From DATBDE01 sp045805605 (GTDB lineage Bacteria > Actinomycetota > Thermoleophilia > Solirubrobacterales > Solirubrobacteraceae): a stretch of 18,819 nt of DNA. The stretch covers positions 1 through 18,819 of the forward strand of contig JBJMKX010000106.1 of the NCBI GenBank assembly GCA_045805605.1, in the 5' to 3' direction. The notes under the pieces are model-generated. The model saw nothing but the letters and a program-made list of their open reading frames with translations. It did no database searches and had not been told where the DNA came from. Each line of letters begins with the position of its first letter. Position 1 is the first letter of the stretch. This document shows, piece after piece, positions 6,636 to 13,470 of the stretch. The position numbers and the translations under genes were made by a program.

Positions 6636-6641
6636 ACGCTA
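6636..6641 (-). promoter_or_regulatory. Candidate -10 box (TAGCGT) for the 32-codon ORF
   Basis: TAGCGT on the minus strand ends 6 nt before the GTG at 6629, the ideal distance for leaderless initiation. It is the main reason to take the small ORF seriously. Confidence 0.4.
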
Positions 6642-6967
6642 CCTGAATCGGCAGTCGATAGAGCGGAATCGAGGCGCTCCAGCACGGCCGGAAATCCGCG
6701 CGCCATCACCCGGCGACCGACGAGCGCCCACAGGACCCGATCGACCGGCCCGAGGCGCTGCACCTCGGTGCCCACCCGGACGAGCGTGCGGCCGCCGCCG
6801 TCGCGCGGCTCGAGCTCCACGCGACGTGCGGGCGGGCCCGTGGTCGGCGCGATGAAGCGCGCGCACCTGGACCAAGTCGGCGGCCAGCCCCCAGTGGTTC
6901 TCGAGGTCGGCGAGGAAGGCGAAGACCGCGTTGGGCGGCGCGCCGACCTCGCGCTCGGCGTGCACCC

Positions 6968-7957
6968 TCATGCCGGAGGCATGATCACGGCCGAGCCCTC
7001 CAGCCGGCCGTGGCGCAGGTCGTCGAGGGCGGCGTTGGCGTTCTCGAGGTCGTACTGGGTCACGGTCGTCCGTACGGGCACCTGGGGTGCGAGGTTCAGG
7101 AAGTCGATCCCGTCCTGCCGCGTCAGGTTGGCGACCGACCGAATCGTGCGCTCCTCCCAGAGCTCGGAGTATGGGAATCCGGGAATGTCGCTCATGTGGA
7201 TTCCCGCACACACCACGACCCCGCCACGGTCCAGGGCCCGCAGGGCCGCCGGCACCAGCGGGCCGACGGGGGCGAAGATGATCGCCGCGTCGAGCGGCTC
7301 GGGCGGGGCCTCATCGGACCCGCCCGCCCACTCGGCGCCGAGCGACCGTGCGAAGGCCTGCGTCTCGCTGTCGCCGGGCGAGGTGAAGGCAAACACCCGC
7401 CGGCCCTGCCAGACCGCCACCTGGGCGATCATGTGGGCGGACGAGCCGAACCCGTAGAGGCCGAGGCGCTCCGCGTCGCCGGTGAACCGGTACGAGCGGT
7501 AGCCGATCAGGCCGCCGCACAAAAGCGGCGCCACCTCCAGGTCGGAGAACCCCTCGGGCAGGGGGAAGACGAAGCGCGAGTCGGCCATCGCCCGCTCGGC
7601 GTAGCCGCCATCGCGGTCAAGGCCGGTGAACTTGGCCTCGAGACAGAGGTTCTCGCGGCCCGAGCGGCAGAACCGGCACGTCCCGTCCACCCAGCCCAGC
7701 CAGGGCACTCCGACGCGCGCTCCTGCGTCGATATCGGCCTCGGGCCCGGCCTCGAGCACGGTGGCGACGATCTGGTGCCCGGGCACGACCGGATAGCGCG
7801 ACGCCTGCACCTCGCCGTCGGCGATATGCAGGTCGGTGCGGCAGACGCCGCACGCGTGGACGTCGAGGAGCACGTCGCGCCCGGCCGGCGCCTCCACGTC
7901 GGGCCGCTCGGCCGGGCGGAGCGGCGCGCCGGGCCGGGGCAGCTCCATGACCAGCAC
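6968..7957 (-). CDS. Zinc-dependent alcohol dehydrogenase (MDR family)
   Basis: A 329-residue medium-chain dehydrogenase. HACGVCRTDLHIADGE (about 34-49) carries the catalytic-zinc cysteine and the conserved Asp. YPVVPGHQIVATV holds the GHE-type motif with Gln in place of Glu. GTCRFCRSGRENLC provides three cysteines near the structural zinc loop. LYGFGSSAHMIAQVAVWQGR is the NAD(P)-binding Rossmann turn, of the GxGxxA type. It would interconvert an alcohol and an aldehyde. The GTG at 7957 is preferred over ATG 7948 because it gives the VLVMELPRPG opening that matches relatives. Its stop overlaps the start of the broken SRPBCC gene by 4 nt, so the two were one operon. It lies 37 nt downstream of the glycoside-hydrolase-like gene. 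Confidence 0.9.
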   Translation of the reverse strand: MLVMELPRPGAPLRPAERPDVEAPAGRDVLLDVHACGVCRTDLHIADGEVQASRYPVVPGHQIVATVLEAGPEADIDAGARVGVPWLGWVDGTCRFCRSGRENLCLEAKFTGLDRDGGYAERAMADSRFVFPLPEGFSDLEVAPLLCGGLIGYRSYRFTGDAERLGLYGFGSSAHMIAQVAVWQGRRVFAFTSPGDSETQAFARSLGAEWAGGSDEAPPEPLDAAIIFAPVGPLVPAALRALDRGGVVVCAGIHMSDIPGFPYSELWEERTIRSVANLTRQDGIDFLNLAPQVPVRTTVTQYDLENANAALDDLRHGRLEGSAVIMPPA

Positions 7958-7963
7958 GCGCCG

Positions 7964-7969
7964 ATCATG
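7964..7969 (-). promoter_or_regulatory. Weak -10-like box (CATGAT) before the alcohol dehydrogenase gene
   Basis: CATGAT ends 6 nt before the GTG at 7957. It keeps the conserved A2 and T6 of TANNNT but lacks T1. The gene may instead be read from the upstream glycoside-hydrolase-like gene. Confidence 0.2.
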
Positions 7970-7994
7970 GCAGCCCCGACCCGGCGGGCGGCGG

Positions 7995-9470
7995 TCAGCG
8001 CTCGATGCGCCCCGTGCGGCTGACCTGTCCGCCGTGCACGAGCCGCCACACCGAGTGGGCGGGGAGAAGCGCGTCGACGAATCCGCGGTCGTTGGTCTGC
8101 AGCGTCGCGGCCGTGACCCACGCGCTGCCGACGCGGTACTGCGCCTCGGCCGAGTCGCCGGGAGCCGCGCCGCGCACCCGGCCCCACACGCGCACGCGCG
8201 ACCCCGAGCGGGTGACCCAGATCGGCAGGCGGTACGCCTCGAGGGCCGGCTTGGCCGAGCCGTCCTTGTACTGCAGCCCGGTCTGGAACCCGGCCAGGTT
8301 GGGCTCGTCGCGCAACTGGTACTGCGCGATGCCCGCCACGCGGGACTGCCGGTAGGCCTGGAACTCGGAGTAGTTCAGCCACTTGGCCTGCAGGCTCAGG
8401 CTCGTGCCCGCGAGCCGATCGGGCGGGTCGGTCTGGAACCCGAGTTCGGTCAGGTACAGGGGCACGCCGCGAGGGATCACGCGCTGGCGCGCGGCCCGGT
8501 CCGCGGCCAGGCGCAGGCGCGAGAGCGTTGCGACGGTGATGTCGCCGGGCCCGATCGACGCGCGCGGGTCGCGCGACGCCGCGCGGGTGTACGGGTGGTG
8601 GGCGAGACCGTTGACATCCAGCCGCTCGCGGCTGGAGCAGTGCCGCAGCCGCGCGTCACGGCCGCGGTACGGCCGCCAGTGCCGGTCGAGGCAGAACGTC
8701 TCGCGCAGGAAGCCCATCGGCGCGAGCGAGCGCTTGCCGAGGCTGCCGGTGGTGCGGCCGAGCGGGGCCGTCTCGCCCAGCAGGATCTGATCGGAGCCGT
8801 GCCCGGTTGCGTCGAGCCCGCTCGTCGCTCCCTGGACCATCTTGCGGTACAGGATCGGCGCGAACGGGATGACCGAGCTCCCGTGCCGCACCCGCTGGGG
8901 GTAGAGCCAGCCGGACTGGTTGGGCTCGTTCCAGATCGACCACCGGTCGACGCGCGGCAGCGGGCCTTGGCCGTCGCCGGGGTCGTAGCTGCCCGAGTAG
9001 CGCCGGCCGAGCATGGCCACGAACGACCGGAACGCTCCCGCATCCGGCTTGCACGTGCGGCGGACGCTGACCGGGCCGCCGCAGTTCGACGCCCAGGCGG
9101 GGGCGAAGCCGGACACGGTGAAGATCACCTGCATGCCGCGGCGCTGGGCGCTGCGCAAGAGGCCGTCGTAGGCCCCGAACCCGTCGGCGGGATAGTCGTC
9201 CGGGTCGAACGCGTCGAAGTGCGGCCGGGTCTTGGAGGTCGGGTCGGGAGCGAGGGCCGACCAGCCGACGAGGGTGTGGATCGTGTCCACGCCGAGCGCC
9301 TGCAGCTGGTCGAGCGTGGCCTCGCGGCCGCTCGCGTCGGTTCTGAGCAGGAGGTCGTCCTCCTGGAAGAGCGATTCCTGGGCGGCGCTGGCGCGGGCCG
9401 CCGCCGGGGCGAGGGCCGGGACCAGCGCGAACGCGAGCGCCGCGATGAGGATGGAGAGGGTGCGTTGCAT
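7995..9470 (-). CDS. Secreted glycoside-hydrolase-like TIM-barrel protein
   Basis: A 491-residue exported protein. Residues 1-30 form a classical Sec signal peptide (positive QR, a hydrophobic LSILIAALAFALVPALAPA core, then AAARASA with cleavage likely near ASA-A). Mature residues 35-400 look like a clan GH-A beta/alpha barrel. WSIWNEPN gives the expected acid/base Glu182 after strand 4, and LYLTELGFQ gives the nucleophile Glu342 after strand 7. HHPYTRA (about 291-297) fits a substrate-side loop. Residues about 400-491 look like a small beta domain. Four cysteines (130, 140, 260, 278) could form disulfides. GH5, GH39 and GH42 relatives share these motifs, and I cannot choose the family or substrate. 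The ATG at 9470 is chosen because the signal peptide starts there. Confidence 0.82.
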   Translation of the reverse strand: MQRTLSILIAALAFALVPALAPAAARASAAQESLFQEDDLLLRTDASGREATLDQLQALGVDTIHTLVGWSALAPDPTSKTRPHFDAFDPDDYPADGFGAYDGLLRSAQRRGMQVIFTVSGFAPAWASNCGGPVSVRRTCKPDAGAFRSFVAMLGRRYSGSYDPGDGQGPLPRVDRWSIWNEPNQSGWLYPQRVRHGSSVIPFAPILYRKMVQGATSGLDATGHGSDQILLGETAPLGRTTGSLGKRSLAPMGFLRETFCLDRHWRPYRGRDARLRHCSSRERLDVNGLAHHPYTRAASRDPRASIGPGDITVATLSRLRLAADRAARQRVIPRGVPLYLTELGFQTDPPDRLAGTSLSLQAKWLNYSEFQAYRQSRVAGIAQYQLRDEPNLAGFQTGLQYKDGSAKPALEAYRLPIWVTRSGSRVRVWGRVRGAAPGDSAEAQYRVGSAWVTAATLQTNDRGFVDALLPAHSVWRLVHGGQVSRTGRIER

Positions 9471-9510
9471 GGACCGCCCCCAAACGCACCGGCCACCGGA
9501 CGAGTTGCGG

Positions 9511-9516
9511 GACAAT
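9511..9516 (+). promoter_or_regulatory. Candidate -10 box (GACAAT) for the cyclase gene
   Basis: GACAAT ends 7 nt before ATG 9524. It lacks the T1 of TANNNT but is AT-rich for this genome. It overlaps the divergent minus-strand TACGAT box by two bases, so the two promoters may compete for RNA polymerase. Confidence 0.35.
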
Positions 9517-9520
9517 CGTA
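9515..9520 (-). promoter_or_regulatory. Candidate -10 box (TACGAT) for the secreted hydrolase gene
   Basis: TACGAT on the minus strand would give a leader of about 35-40 nt before ATG 9470. A GGGGGCGG sequence lies just ahead of that ATG as a possible ribosome binding site. Confidence 0.3.
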
Positions 9521-9523
9521 AGA

Positions 9524-10711
9524 ATGCTCGCGCCCGAGCAGCTGCCGCAGCCGCTGGAGGCCATCGCCTCCGATCTGGAGGCCACCGGCTGGGCGGCGGA
9601 GGTCTGCGACGCCGACTGGCGGCTGGTCTACTCCACCAGCCAGCTGCGCGGGATCCTCGGCGCCCGCGACGACGCCGAGCTCGGGATCGGGCTGCACATC
9701 CTCGAGAGCCGCCGCCTGCCCTTCTGGCTGGGCATCACCGACCCCGGGACCGCGGCCGACTGGGCGGCGATGAACGTCCCGCACATGCTCGGCGACGACC
9801 CGGGCGCGCGCGACCGGCTCGCGGCCATGGCCCTGCCCGAGATCGCCCCGATCGTCGAGGGGGCCGAGCCGTCGCGATTGGGCGTGTGGACGTCGCTGAT
9901 CAAGCTCACCACGCTGGGCGCCACGCTCGGCCCGATCCGCTACTTCGGCGTGCGCGCCCGCGAACCCGACGGGACGCCGGTGGCGACCCTCTACATCTAC
10001 GGATCGAGCCTTCCCGCCCAGCTGCTCGCCATGGTCTCGCGGGGGCGCGTGGCGCACTTCGAGCGCATGGCGCGCCTGGTGGAGCCGGGACGGCGCGAGG
10101 CCGCGATCCTGTTCGCCGACGTCGAGGCTTCGGGGGCGCTGTCGCGACGGCTCCCGAGCAGCACGTACTTCGAGTTCATCCGTGACTTCAACACCACGTC
10201 GGACGACACGATCATCAACGGCGGCGGGATCGTCGGCGACCACGTCGGGGATGGGCTGACCGCGTTCTTCGTCGTGGACGATGTCGGCTCGCCGTCGCGG
10301 GCCGCGCGCGCGGCCATCGAAGTGGGACGCGGCCTTCAGGCCGCGATCGAGGGCGCGGGGACGGCCGCGGGGCTCCGCAGCGGCGACGTGCGCCTCAACG
10401 TCGGCGTGCATTGGGGCGGGACGCTCTACATGGGCCAGGTGGTCACCGGCGGCCGGCTCGAGGTCACCGCGTTGGGCGACGAGGTCAACGAGTGCGCGCG
10501 CATCGAGGAGACGGCGGCCGGCGGCGCCCTGCTCGCGTCCAAGGCGCTCATCGAGCGACTCGACCCGGACGACGCCGCGGCGGTTGGCGTCGCGCCCTCG
10601 CGCGTCGCCTACCAGGCGCTTGCCGACGTCGACGGCGCCGACGCCAAGGCGATTCGGGACGCCGGCCTGATCGCGGTCACGCGCGTGGAGGCGCCGCTTT
10701 CCAATTCGTGA
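9524..10711 (+). CDS. Class III nucleotidyl (adenylate/guanylate) cyclase
   Basis: A 395-residue cytoplasmic protein. Residues 1-180 form an N-terminal region of PAS-like size that I cannot assign. Residues 190-345 are a class III cyclase catalytic domain: AILFADVEASG with the first metal Asp (Asp199), VGDHVGDGLTAFF with the second (Asp243), and TALGDEVNECARIEETA with Asp319, Asn322 and Arg326, the purine-contacting and transition-state residues. The lysine that normally precedes the second metal Asp and reads adenine (KxxGD) is replaced by Asp (DHVGD), so ATP specificity is not assured. The product would be cAMP or cGMP. The gene sits 52 nt upstream of a two-component system on the same strand. 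No transmembrane segment is present. Confidence 0.87.
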   Translation: MLAPEQLPQPLEAIASDLEATGWAAEVCDADWRLVYSTSQLRGILGARDDAELGIGLHILESRRLPFWLGITDPGTAADWAAMNVPHMLGDDPGARDRLAAMALPEIAPIVEGAEPSRLGVWTSLIKLTTLGATLGPIRYFGVRAREPDGTPVATLYIYGSSLPAQLLAMVSRGRVAHFERMARLVEPGRREAAILFADVEASGALSRRLPSSTYFEFIRDFNTTSDDTIINGGGIVGDHVGDGLTAFFVVDDVGSPSRAARAAIEVGRGLQAAIEGAGTAAGLRSGDVRLNVGVHWGGTLYMGQVVTGGRLEVTALGDEVNECARIEETAAGGALLASKALIERLDPDDAAAVGVAPSRVAYQALADVDGADAKAIRDAGLIAVTRVEAPLSNS

Positions 10712-10751
10712 ACTCGCCTCCGCCGGCCGTGACTTGGGGTGGGAGGGCTGG

Positions 10752-10757
10752 AATCAT
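10752..10757 (+). promoter_or_regulatory. Weak -10-like box (AATCAT) before the response regulator gene
   Basis: AATCAT ends 6 nt before the GTG at 10764 and keeps A2 and T6 of TANNNT. The spacer CGAGGG touches the start codon, too close to work as a normal ribosome binding site. Confidence 0.25.
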
Positions 10758-10763
10758 CGAGGG

Positions 10764-11525
10764 GTGTCAGAGCAACGCGGCTCCGTGCTCGTCGTCGACG
10801 ACGAGCCGACCATCGCCGAGGTCGTGGCGCGCTACCTCGAGCGCGCCGGCTACGACGCGCGCATCGCCGGCGACGGTCCGACGGCGGTGCACCTCGCGCG
10901 GACGCTGCGGCCCGACCTCGTCGTGCTCGACCTCATGCTCCCGGGGCTGGACGGGCTCGAGGTCATGCGGCGGATTCGCGACGGCGACCGCGATCGCGTC
11001 GCCGTGATCCTGCTCACCGCCAAGGGGGAGGAGTCCGACCGCGTCATCGGCCTGCGCCTGGGAGCGGACGACTACGTGGTCAAGCCGTTCTCGCCGGCCG
11101 AGCTGGTGGCGCGCGTGGATGCGGTCCTGCGGCGCATGGACACCTCGCCCGAGGCGGAGGATCCGCTGCAGTTCGAGGGGCTGTGCATCGACCCGGCCGC
11201 CCGCCGCGTGCTCGTCGACGGCGAGGAGGCGGCGCTGACCCAGCGCGAGTTCGACCTCCTGCTCTTCCTGGCCAAGCACCCGGGCCAGGTGTTCAGCCGC
11301 AACCAGCTCATGGACGCGGTGTGGCAGTACTCGTTCTACTCGGACACCTCGACGGTCACGGTCCACATCCGGCGGTTGCGCTCGAAGATCGAGCCAGCCG
11401 GACGACGGGGCGGCCGCCCGTCATCGGCGAGCCCGGATGGCGAGCGGGCGGCCAGCCCCGATGGCGAGGGCGAGCCGCGATGGATCCAGACTGTGTGGGG
11501 CGTCGGATACCGCTTCTCGCCATGA
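10764..11525 (+). CDS. OmpR/PhoB-family response regulator with a wing-region insertion
   Basis: A 253-residue regulator. The receiver domain (6-123) has the acidic pair Asp12/Asp13, phospho-acceptor Asp56 in LVVLDLMLPG, switch Thr85 and Lys107 in VVKPFSP. The winged-helix domain (about 134-253) shows LTQREFDLLLFLAKHPGQVF, the recognition helix TVTVHIRRLRSKIE, and the end IQTVWGVGYRF. Between the recognition helix and the beta-hairpin wing lies an extra stretch, residues about 211-237, where relatives have only a few residues. It is Gly/Arg/Ser/Asp-rich and contains two SPDGE copies. The GTG at 10764 is chosen because the receiver begins just after it; an upstream TTG at 10734 only adds a non-conserved tail. 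The stop overlaps the kinase ATG by 4 nt, so both proteins are co-produced. Confidence 0.93.
   Translation: MSEQRGSVLVVDDEPTIAEVVARYLERAGYDARIAGDGPTAVHLARTLRPDLVVLDLMLPGLDGLEVMRRIRDGDRDRVAVILLTAKGEESDRVIGLRLGADDYVVKPFSPAELVARVDAVLRRMDTSPEAEDPLQFEGLCIDPAARRVLVDGEEAALTQREFDLLLFLAKHPGQVFSRNQLMDAVWQYSFYSDTSTVTVHIRRLRSKIEPAGRRGGRPSSASPDGERAASPDGEGEPRWIQTVWGVGYRFSP
11430..11483 (+). repeat. Three degenerate copies of an 11-bp repeat inside the regulator gene
   Basis: AGCCCGGATGG (11430-11440), AGCCCCGATGG (11454-11464) and AGCCGCGATGG (11473-11483) differ at one or two bases. The third copy encodes the conserved PRW just before the wing. The first two encode SPDG in the insertion, in a different reading register of the same motif, as if the insertion grew by local duplication. 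Confidence 0.7.
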
Positions 11526-12697
11526 GCGCGTCGGCCGTCCTCGTGGTCGTCGCCGCGCTCCTGTGCGGCCTGGCCATCGGGCTCGGCTACGGGACGCGGC
11601 CGGGCGTGCTCACCGCCCTGCTCTTCGCCGGCGTCGGTGCGGTGGCGCTGACGGCCGCGCACGTCGTCGCGGCGCACCGGCGGCGGCTGGGCGGGTTGCG
11701 GCGACAGTTCTCGTTCGCGGTGGCGGTGGCGTCCGGGCAGGTGCTGATCGCGGCGGGCGCGGCGGCGGTGTTCATGTTCGTCTCCCACCACGACGCCGCG
11801 ATGGTGGCTGTGCTCGCGCTGTTCGTCACCGCGATCGCCGTGCGGGCGGCCCAGCTCATGGCCGGGGGGGTCATGCGCGACGTCGAGGCGGTGCGCGACG
11901 GGATCGAGGCGGTCGGCGCCGGGCGCCGCGACGTCGACGTGCACACGGAGGGCGACGACGAGCTCGCCGAGCTCGCCGAGGCGGCCAACCGGATGCGCGA
12001 CGAGCTCCGCTCCGGCGAGGATGCCCGCCGCGACCTCGTCGCCGCCGTCTCGCACGACCTGCGCACGCCGATCACCTCGCTGTCGCTGCTCGTCGACGCG
12101 ATGAACGACGACATCGTCGACGACGCGACGCGCCGCACCTACCTGGCCCGGATGTCGCCGCACGTGCACGCGCTCTCGTCGCTGATCGACGACCTGTTCG
12201 AGCTCTCGCGCCTCGAGGCGGGCGACATCCGCTGGGAGATGGAACGCGTGCGGCTGGATGCGCTCGTAGGGGAGACGGTGGGGGCGATGCGGGTGCAGGC
12301 CGAGGCCAAGGGCGTCGAGGTGCGGTCGGACGTCTGCGACGGCGTGGCGCCGGCGCGGGCCAACCCCGAGAAGGTGCAGCGCGTGCTGTTCAACCTGATC
12401 CAGAACGCGATTCGGCACACGCCGCCGGACGGGTCGGTGGTGGTGCGGGCCGAGCCGGGCGGCGAGGGGGTCGAGGTCGAGGTCGCCGACACCGGCGACG
12501 GCATCGCGCCGACCGAGCGCGACCGCGTGTTCGAGCCGTTCTTCCGCGGCGGCGCCGAGACGGCCCGGACGCGCAACGGGGCCGGGCTGGGGCTCGCGAT
12601 CTCGCGGGCGATCATCGAGGCCCACGGCGGTCGCATCTGGCTGCCCGAGTCGGCGCACGGGACACGCGTGCGGTTCTCGCTGCCCAAGGCGGCGTAA
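11522..12697 (+). CDS. Sensor histidine kinase with four membrane helices and no large sensor domain
   Basis: A 391-residue kinase, partner of the regulator it overlaps by 4 nt. Four hydrophobic segments are visible at about 4-23, 28-51, 63-87 and 91-113, with only short loops between them. A HAMP-like linker follows (about 117-162). The H-box is AVSHDLRTPITSL with phospho-acceptor His178. The N-box is NLIQNAIRHTPPDG (Asn295). G1 is VADTGDGIAP, the F-box VFEPFFRG and G2 GAGLGLAISRAI. Kinases built this way usually sense signals within or at the membrane rather than an extracellular ligand, such as cell-envelope stress; that role is inferred. All catalytic motifs are intact. The target genes are not visible in the window. 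Confidence 0.93.
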   Translation: MSASAVLVVVAALLCGLAIGLGYGTRPGVLTALLFAGVGAVALTAAHVVAAHRRRLGGLRRQFSFAVAVASGQVLIAAGAAAVFMFVSHHDAAMVAVLALFVTAIAVRAAQLMAGGVMRDVEAVRDGIEAVGAGRRDVDVHTEGDDELAELAEAANRMRDELRSGEDARRDLVAAVSHDLRTPITSLSLLVDAMNDDIVDDATRRTYLARMSPHVHALSSLIDDLFELSRLEAGDIRWEMERVRLDALVGETVGAMRVQAEAKGVEVRSDVCDGVAPARANPEKVQRVLFNLIQNAIRHTPPDGSVVVRAEPGGEGVEVEVADTGDGIAPTERDRVFEPFFRGGAETARTRNGAGLGLAISRAIIEAHGGRIWLPESAHGTRVRFSLPKAA

Positions 12698-12706
12698 CGG
12701 CGTCGC

Positions 12707-12712
12707 TACCTT
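12707..12712 (+). promoter_or_regulatory. Candidate -10 box (TACCTT) for the DUF177-rpmF operon
   Basis: TACCTT ends 7 nt before ATG 12720, and there is no Shine-Dalgarno sequence. It is one of the clearest leaderless-type starts here and separates this housekeeping block from the upstream two-component operon. Confidence 0.5.
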
Positions 12713-12719
12713 GGGTCGC

Positions 12720-13235
12720 ATGGCCCAGCGCACCGACGTCTTCGATCTCGCCGCGCTGGGACTGTCGCCCGGGGAGGGGCGGCGGCTGGACCTGAACGTC
12801 GGGCTCGACACGTTCGACTTCGGCGGCGAGACCTATGGCGCCGACGCGCTCGTGGCCGCCCGCTTGGAGGTCTCGAAGATGACCGGCGGTGGCTATGCGC
12901 TGCGGCTGGCCTTCACAGCGGATCTGTCCGGCCCGTGTCAGCGCTGCCTCGAGGCCGCCTCGCCCCACATCGAGGTCGAGGCACGCGAGGTCGACGCACC
13001 GGGCGGTGGCGACGAGCTCTCCTCGCCGTACGTACAGGGCGGCGACGTCGACCTGCATGCCTGGGCGCGCGATGCGCTGGCGCTGGCGCTGCCGAGCCAG
13101 ATCGTCTGCCGCGATGAGTGCGTGGGGCTGTGCCCGATCTGCGGGACCAACCTCAACGACGCCGGCGCCGAGCATCGCCACGAGGATGCGCCCGGTCCGC
13201 GCTGGGCGAAGCTGAACGAGCTGCGGTTCGAGTAG
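12720..13235 (+). CDS. DUF177/YceD family protein (large-subunit rRNA accumulation)
   Basis: A 171-residue YceD/DUF177 protein. Two cysteine clusters are visible: SGPCQRCLEAA (Cys73, Cys76) and CRDECVGLCPICGTNL (Cys130, 134, 138, 141), with the conserved ending RWAKLNEL. The family always sits next to rpmF and its members are linked to 23S rRNA accumulation; Cys-rich versions probably bind zinc. The ATG at 12720 is chosen over a TTG 9 nt upstream because the -10 box overlaps that TTG. L32 starts 33 nt after its stop, and the pairing with rpmF is strong support for the call. Confidence 0.9.
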   Translation: MAQRTDVFDLAALGLSPGEGRRLDLNVGLDTFDFGGETYGADALVAARLEVSKMTGGGYALRLAFTADLSGPCQRCLEAASPHIEVEAREVDAPGGGDELSSPYVQGGDVDLHAWARDALALALPSQIVCRDECVGLCPICGTNLNDAGAEHRHEDAPGPRWAKLNELRFE

Positions 13236-13252
13236 CGCCGCCGGCGTTTCTC

Positions 13253-13258
13253 TATCCT
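13253..13258 (+). promoter_or_regulatory. Candidate -10 box (TATCCT) for rpmF
   Basis: TATCCT ends 10 nt before ATG 13269, in the 33-nt gap after the DUF177 gene. It would let rpmF and plsX be transcribed independently of the DUF177 gene. No ribosome binding site is seen. Confidence 0.4.
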
Positions 13259-13268
13259 GCGGGCCGCG

Positions 13269-13460
13269 ATGGCCGTCCCCAAGCAGAAGCAGTCGCACGC
13301 GCGCACGAACAAGCGCCGGTCCCAGCACAAGATCTCGGCGCCGACGATCAACGAGTGCCCGCAGTGCCACTCGCCGCGCCGGCCGCACCGCGTCTGCCCC
13401 AACTGCGGTACCTACGCCGGCCGCGAGGTCATCGCGGCGACCGAGTCCGACGAGGGCTGA
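13269..13460 (+). CDS. rpmF: 50S ribosomal protein L32 (zinc-ribbon form)
   Basis: A 63-residue protein starting MAVPKQKQSHARTNKRRSQH, the standard basic L32 N-terminus. Four cysteines, CPQC (30, 33) and CPNC (43, 46), form a zinc ribbon, so this is the zinc-binding (C+) version rather than the cysteine-free one expressed in zinc limitation. It is part of the 50S subunit. It sits between the DUF177 gene and plsX, the conserved bacterial arrangement. Confidence 0.97.
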   Translation: MAVPKQKQSHARTNKRRSQHKISAPTINECPQCHSPRRPHRVCPNCGTYAGREVIAATESDEG

Positions 13461-13470
13461 TCCCCTCGTC

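Larger units (their letters stand above)
6524..6971 (-). pseudogene. SRPBCC (polyketide cyclase/START-like) gene, frameshifted with internal loss
   Basis: The ATG at 6971 overlaps the alcohol dehydrogenase stop (ATGA). Its frame gives MRVHAEREVGAPPNAVFAFL then ADLENHWGLA, a typical SRPBCC N-terminus. From about 6850 this frame becomes arginine-rich noise. The family sequence resumes in another minus-strand frame with RRVELEPRDGGGRTLVRVGT, then GPVDRVLWALVGRRVMARGF and PAVLERLD, the characteristic beta strand and long C-terminal helix. The two parts total about 100 recognisable residues, whereas relatives are about 140-150, so a frameshift and loss of about 40-50 residues are both implied. The clear homology ends near 6650; the shifted frame stays open to 6524. 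SRPBCC proteins bind hydrophobic ligands, but this copy should not make a functional one. Confidence 0.7.

Noticed and set aside
6432..7457. A 341-codon plus-strand frame across 6432-7457
   Set aside because: It is antisense to the alcohol dehydrogenase and the SRPBCC remnant, with no domain-like sequence.
8630..8690. GGCCG/CGGCC-rich inverted segments in the hydrolase gene
   Set aside because: Short GC palindromes are expected often at this base composition and lie in clearly conserved coding sequence.
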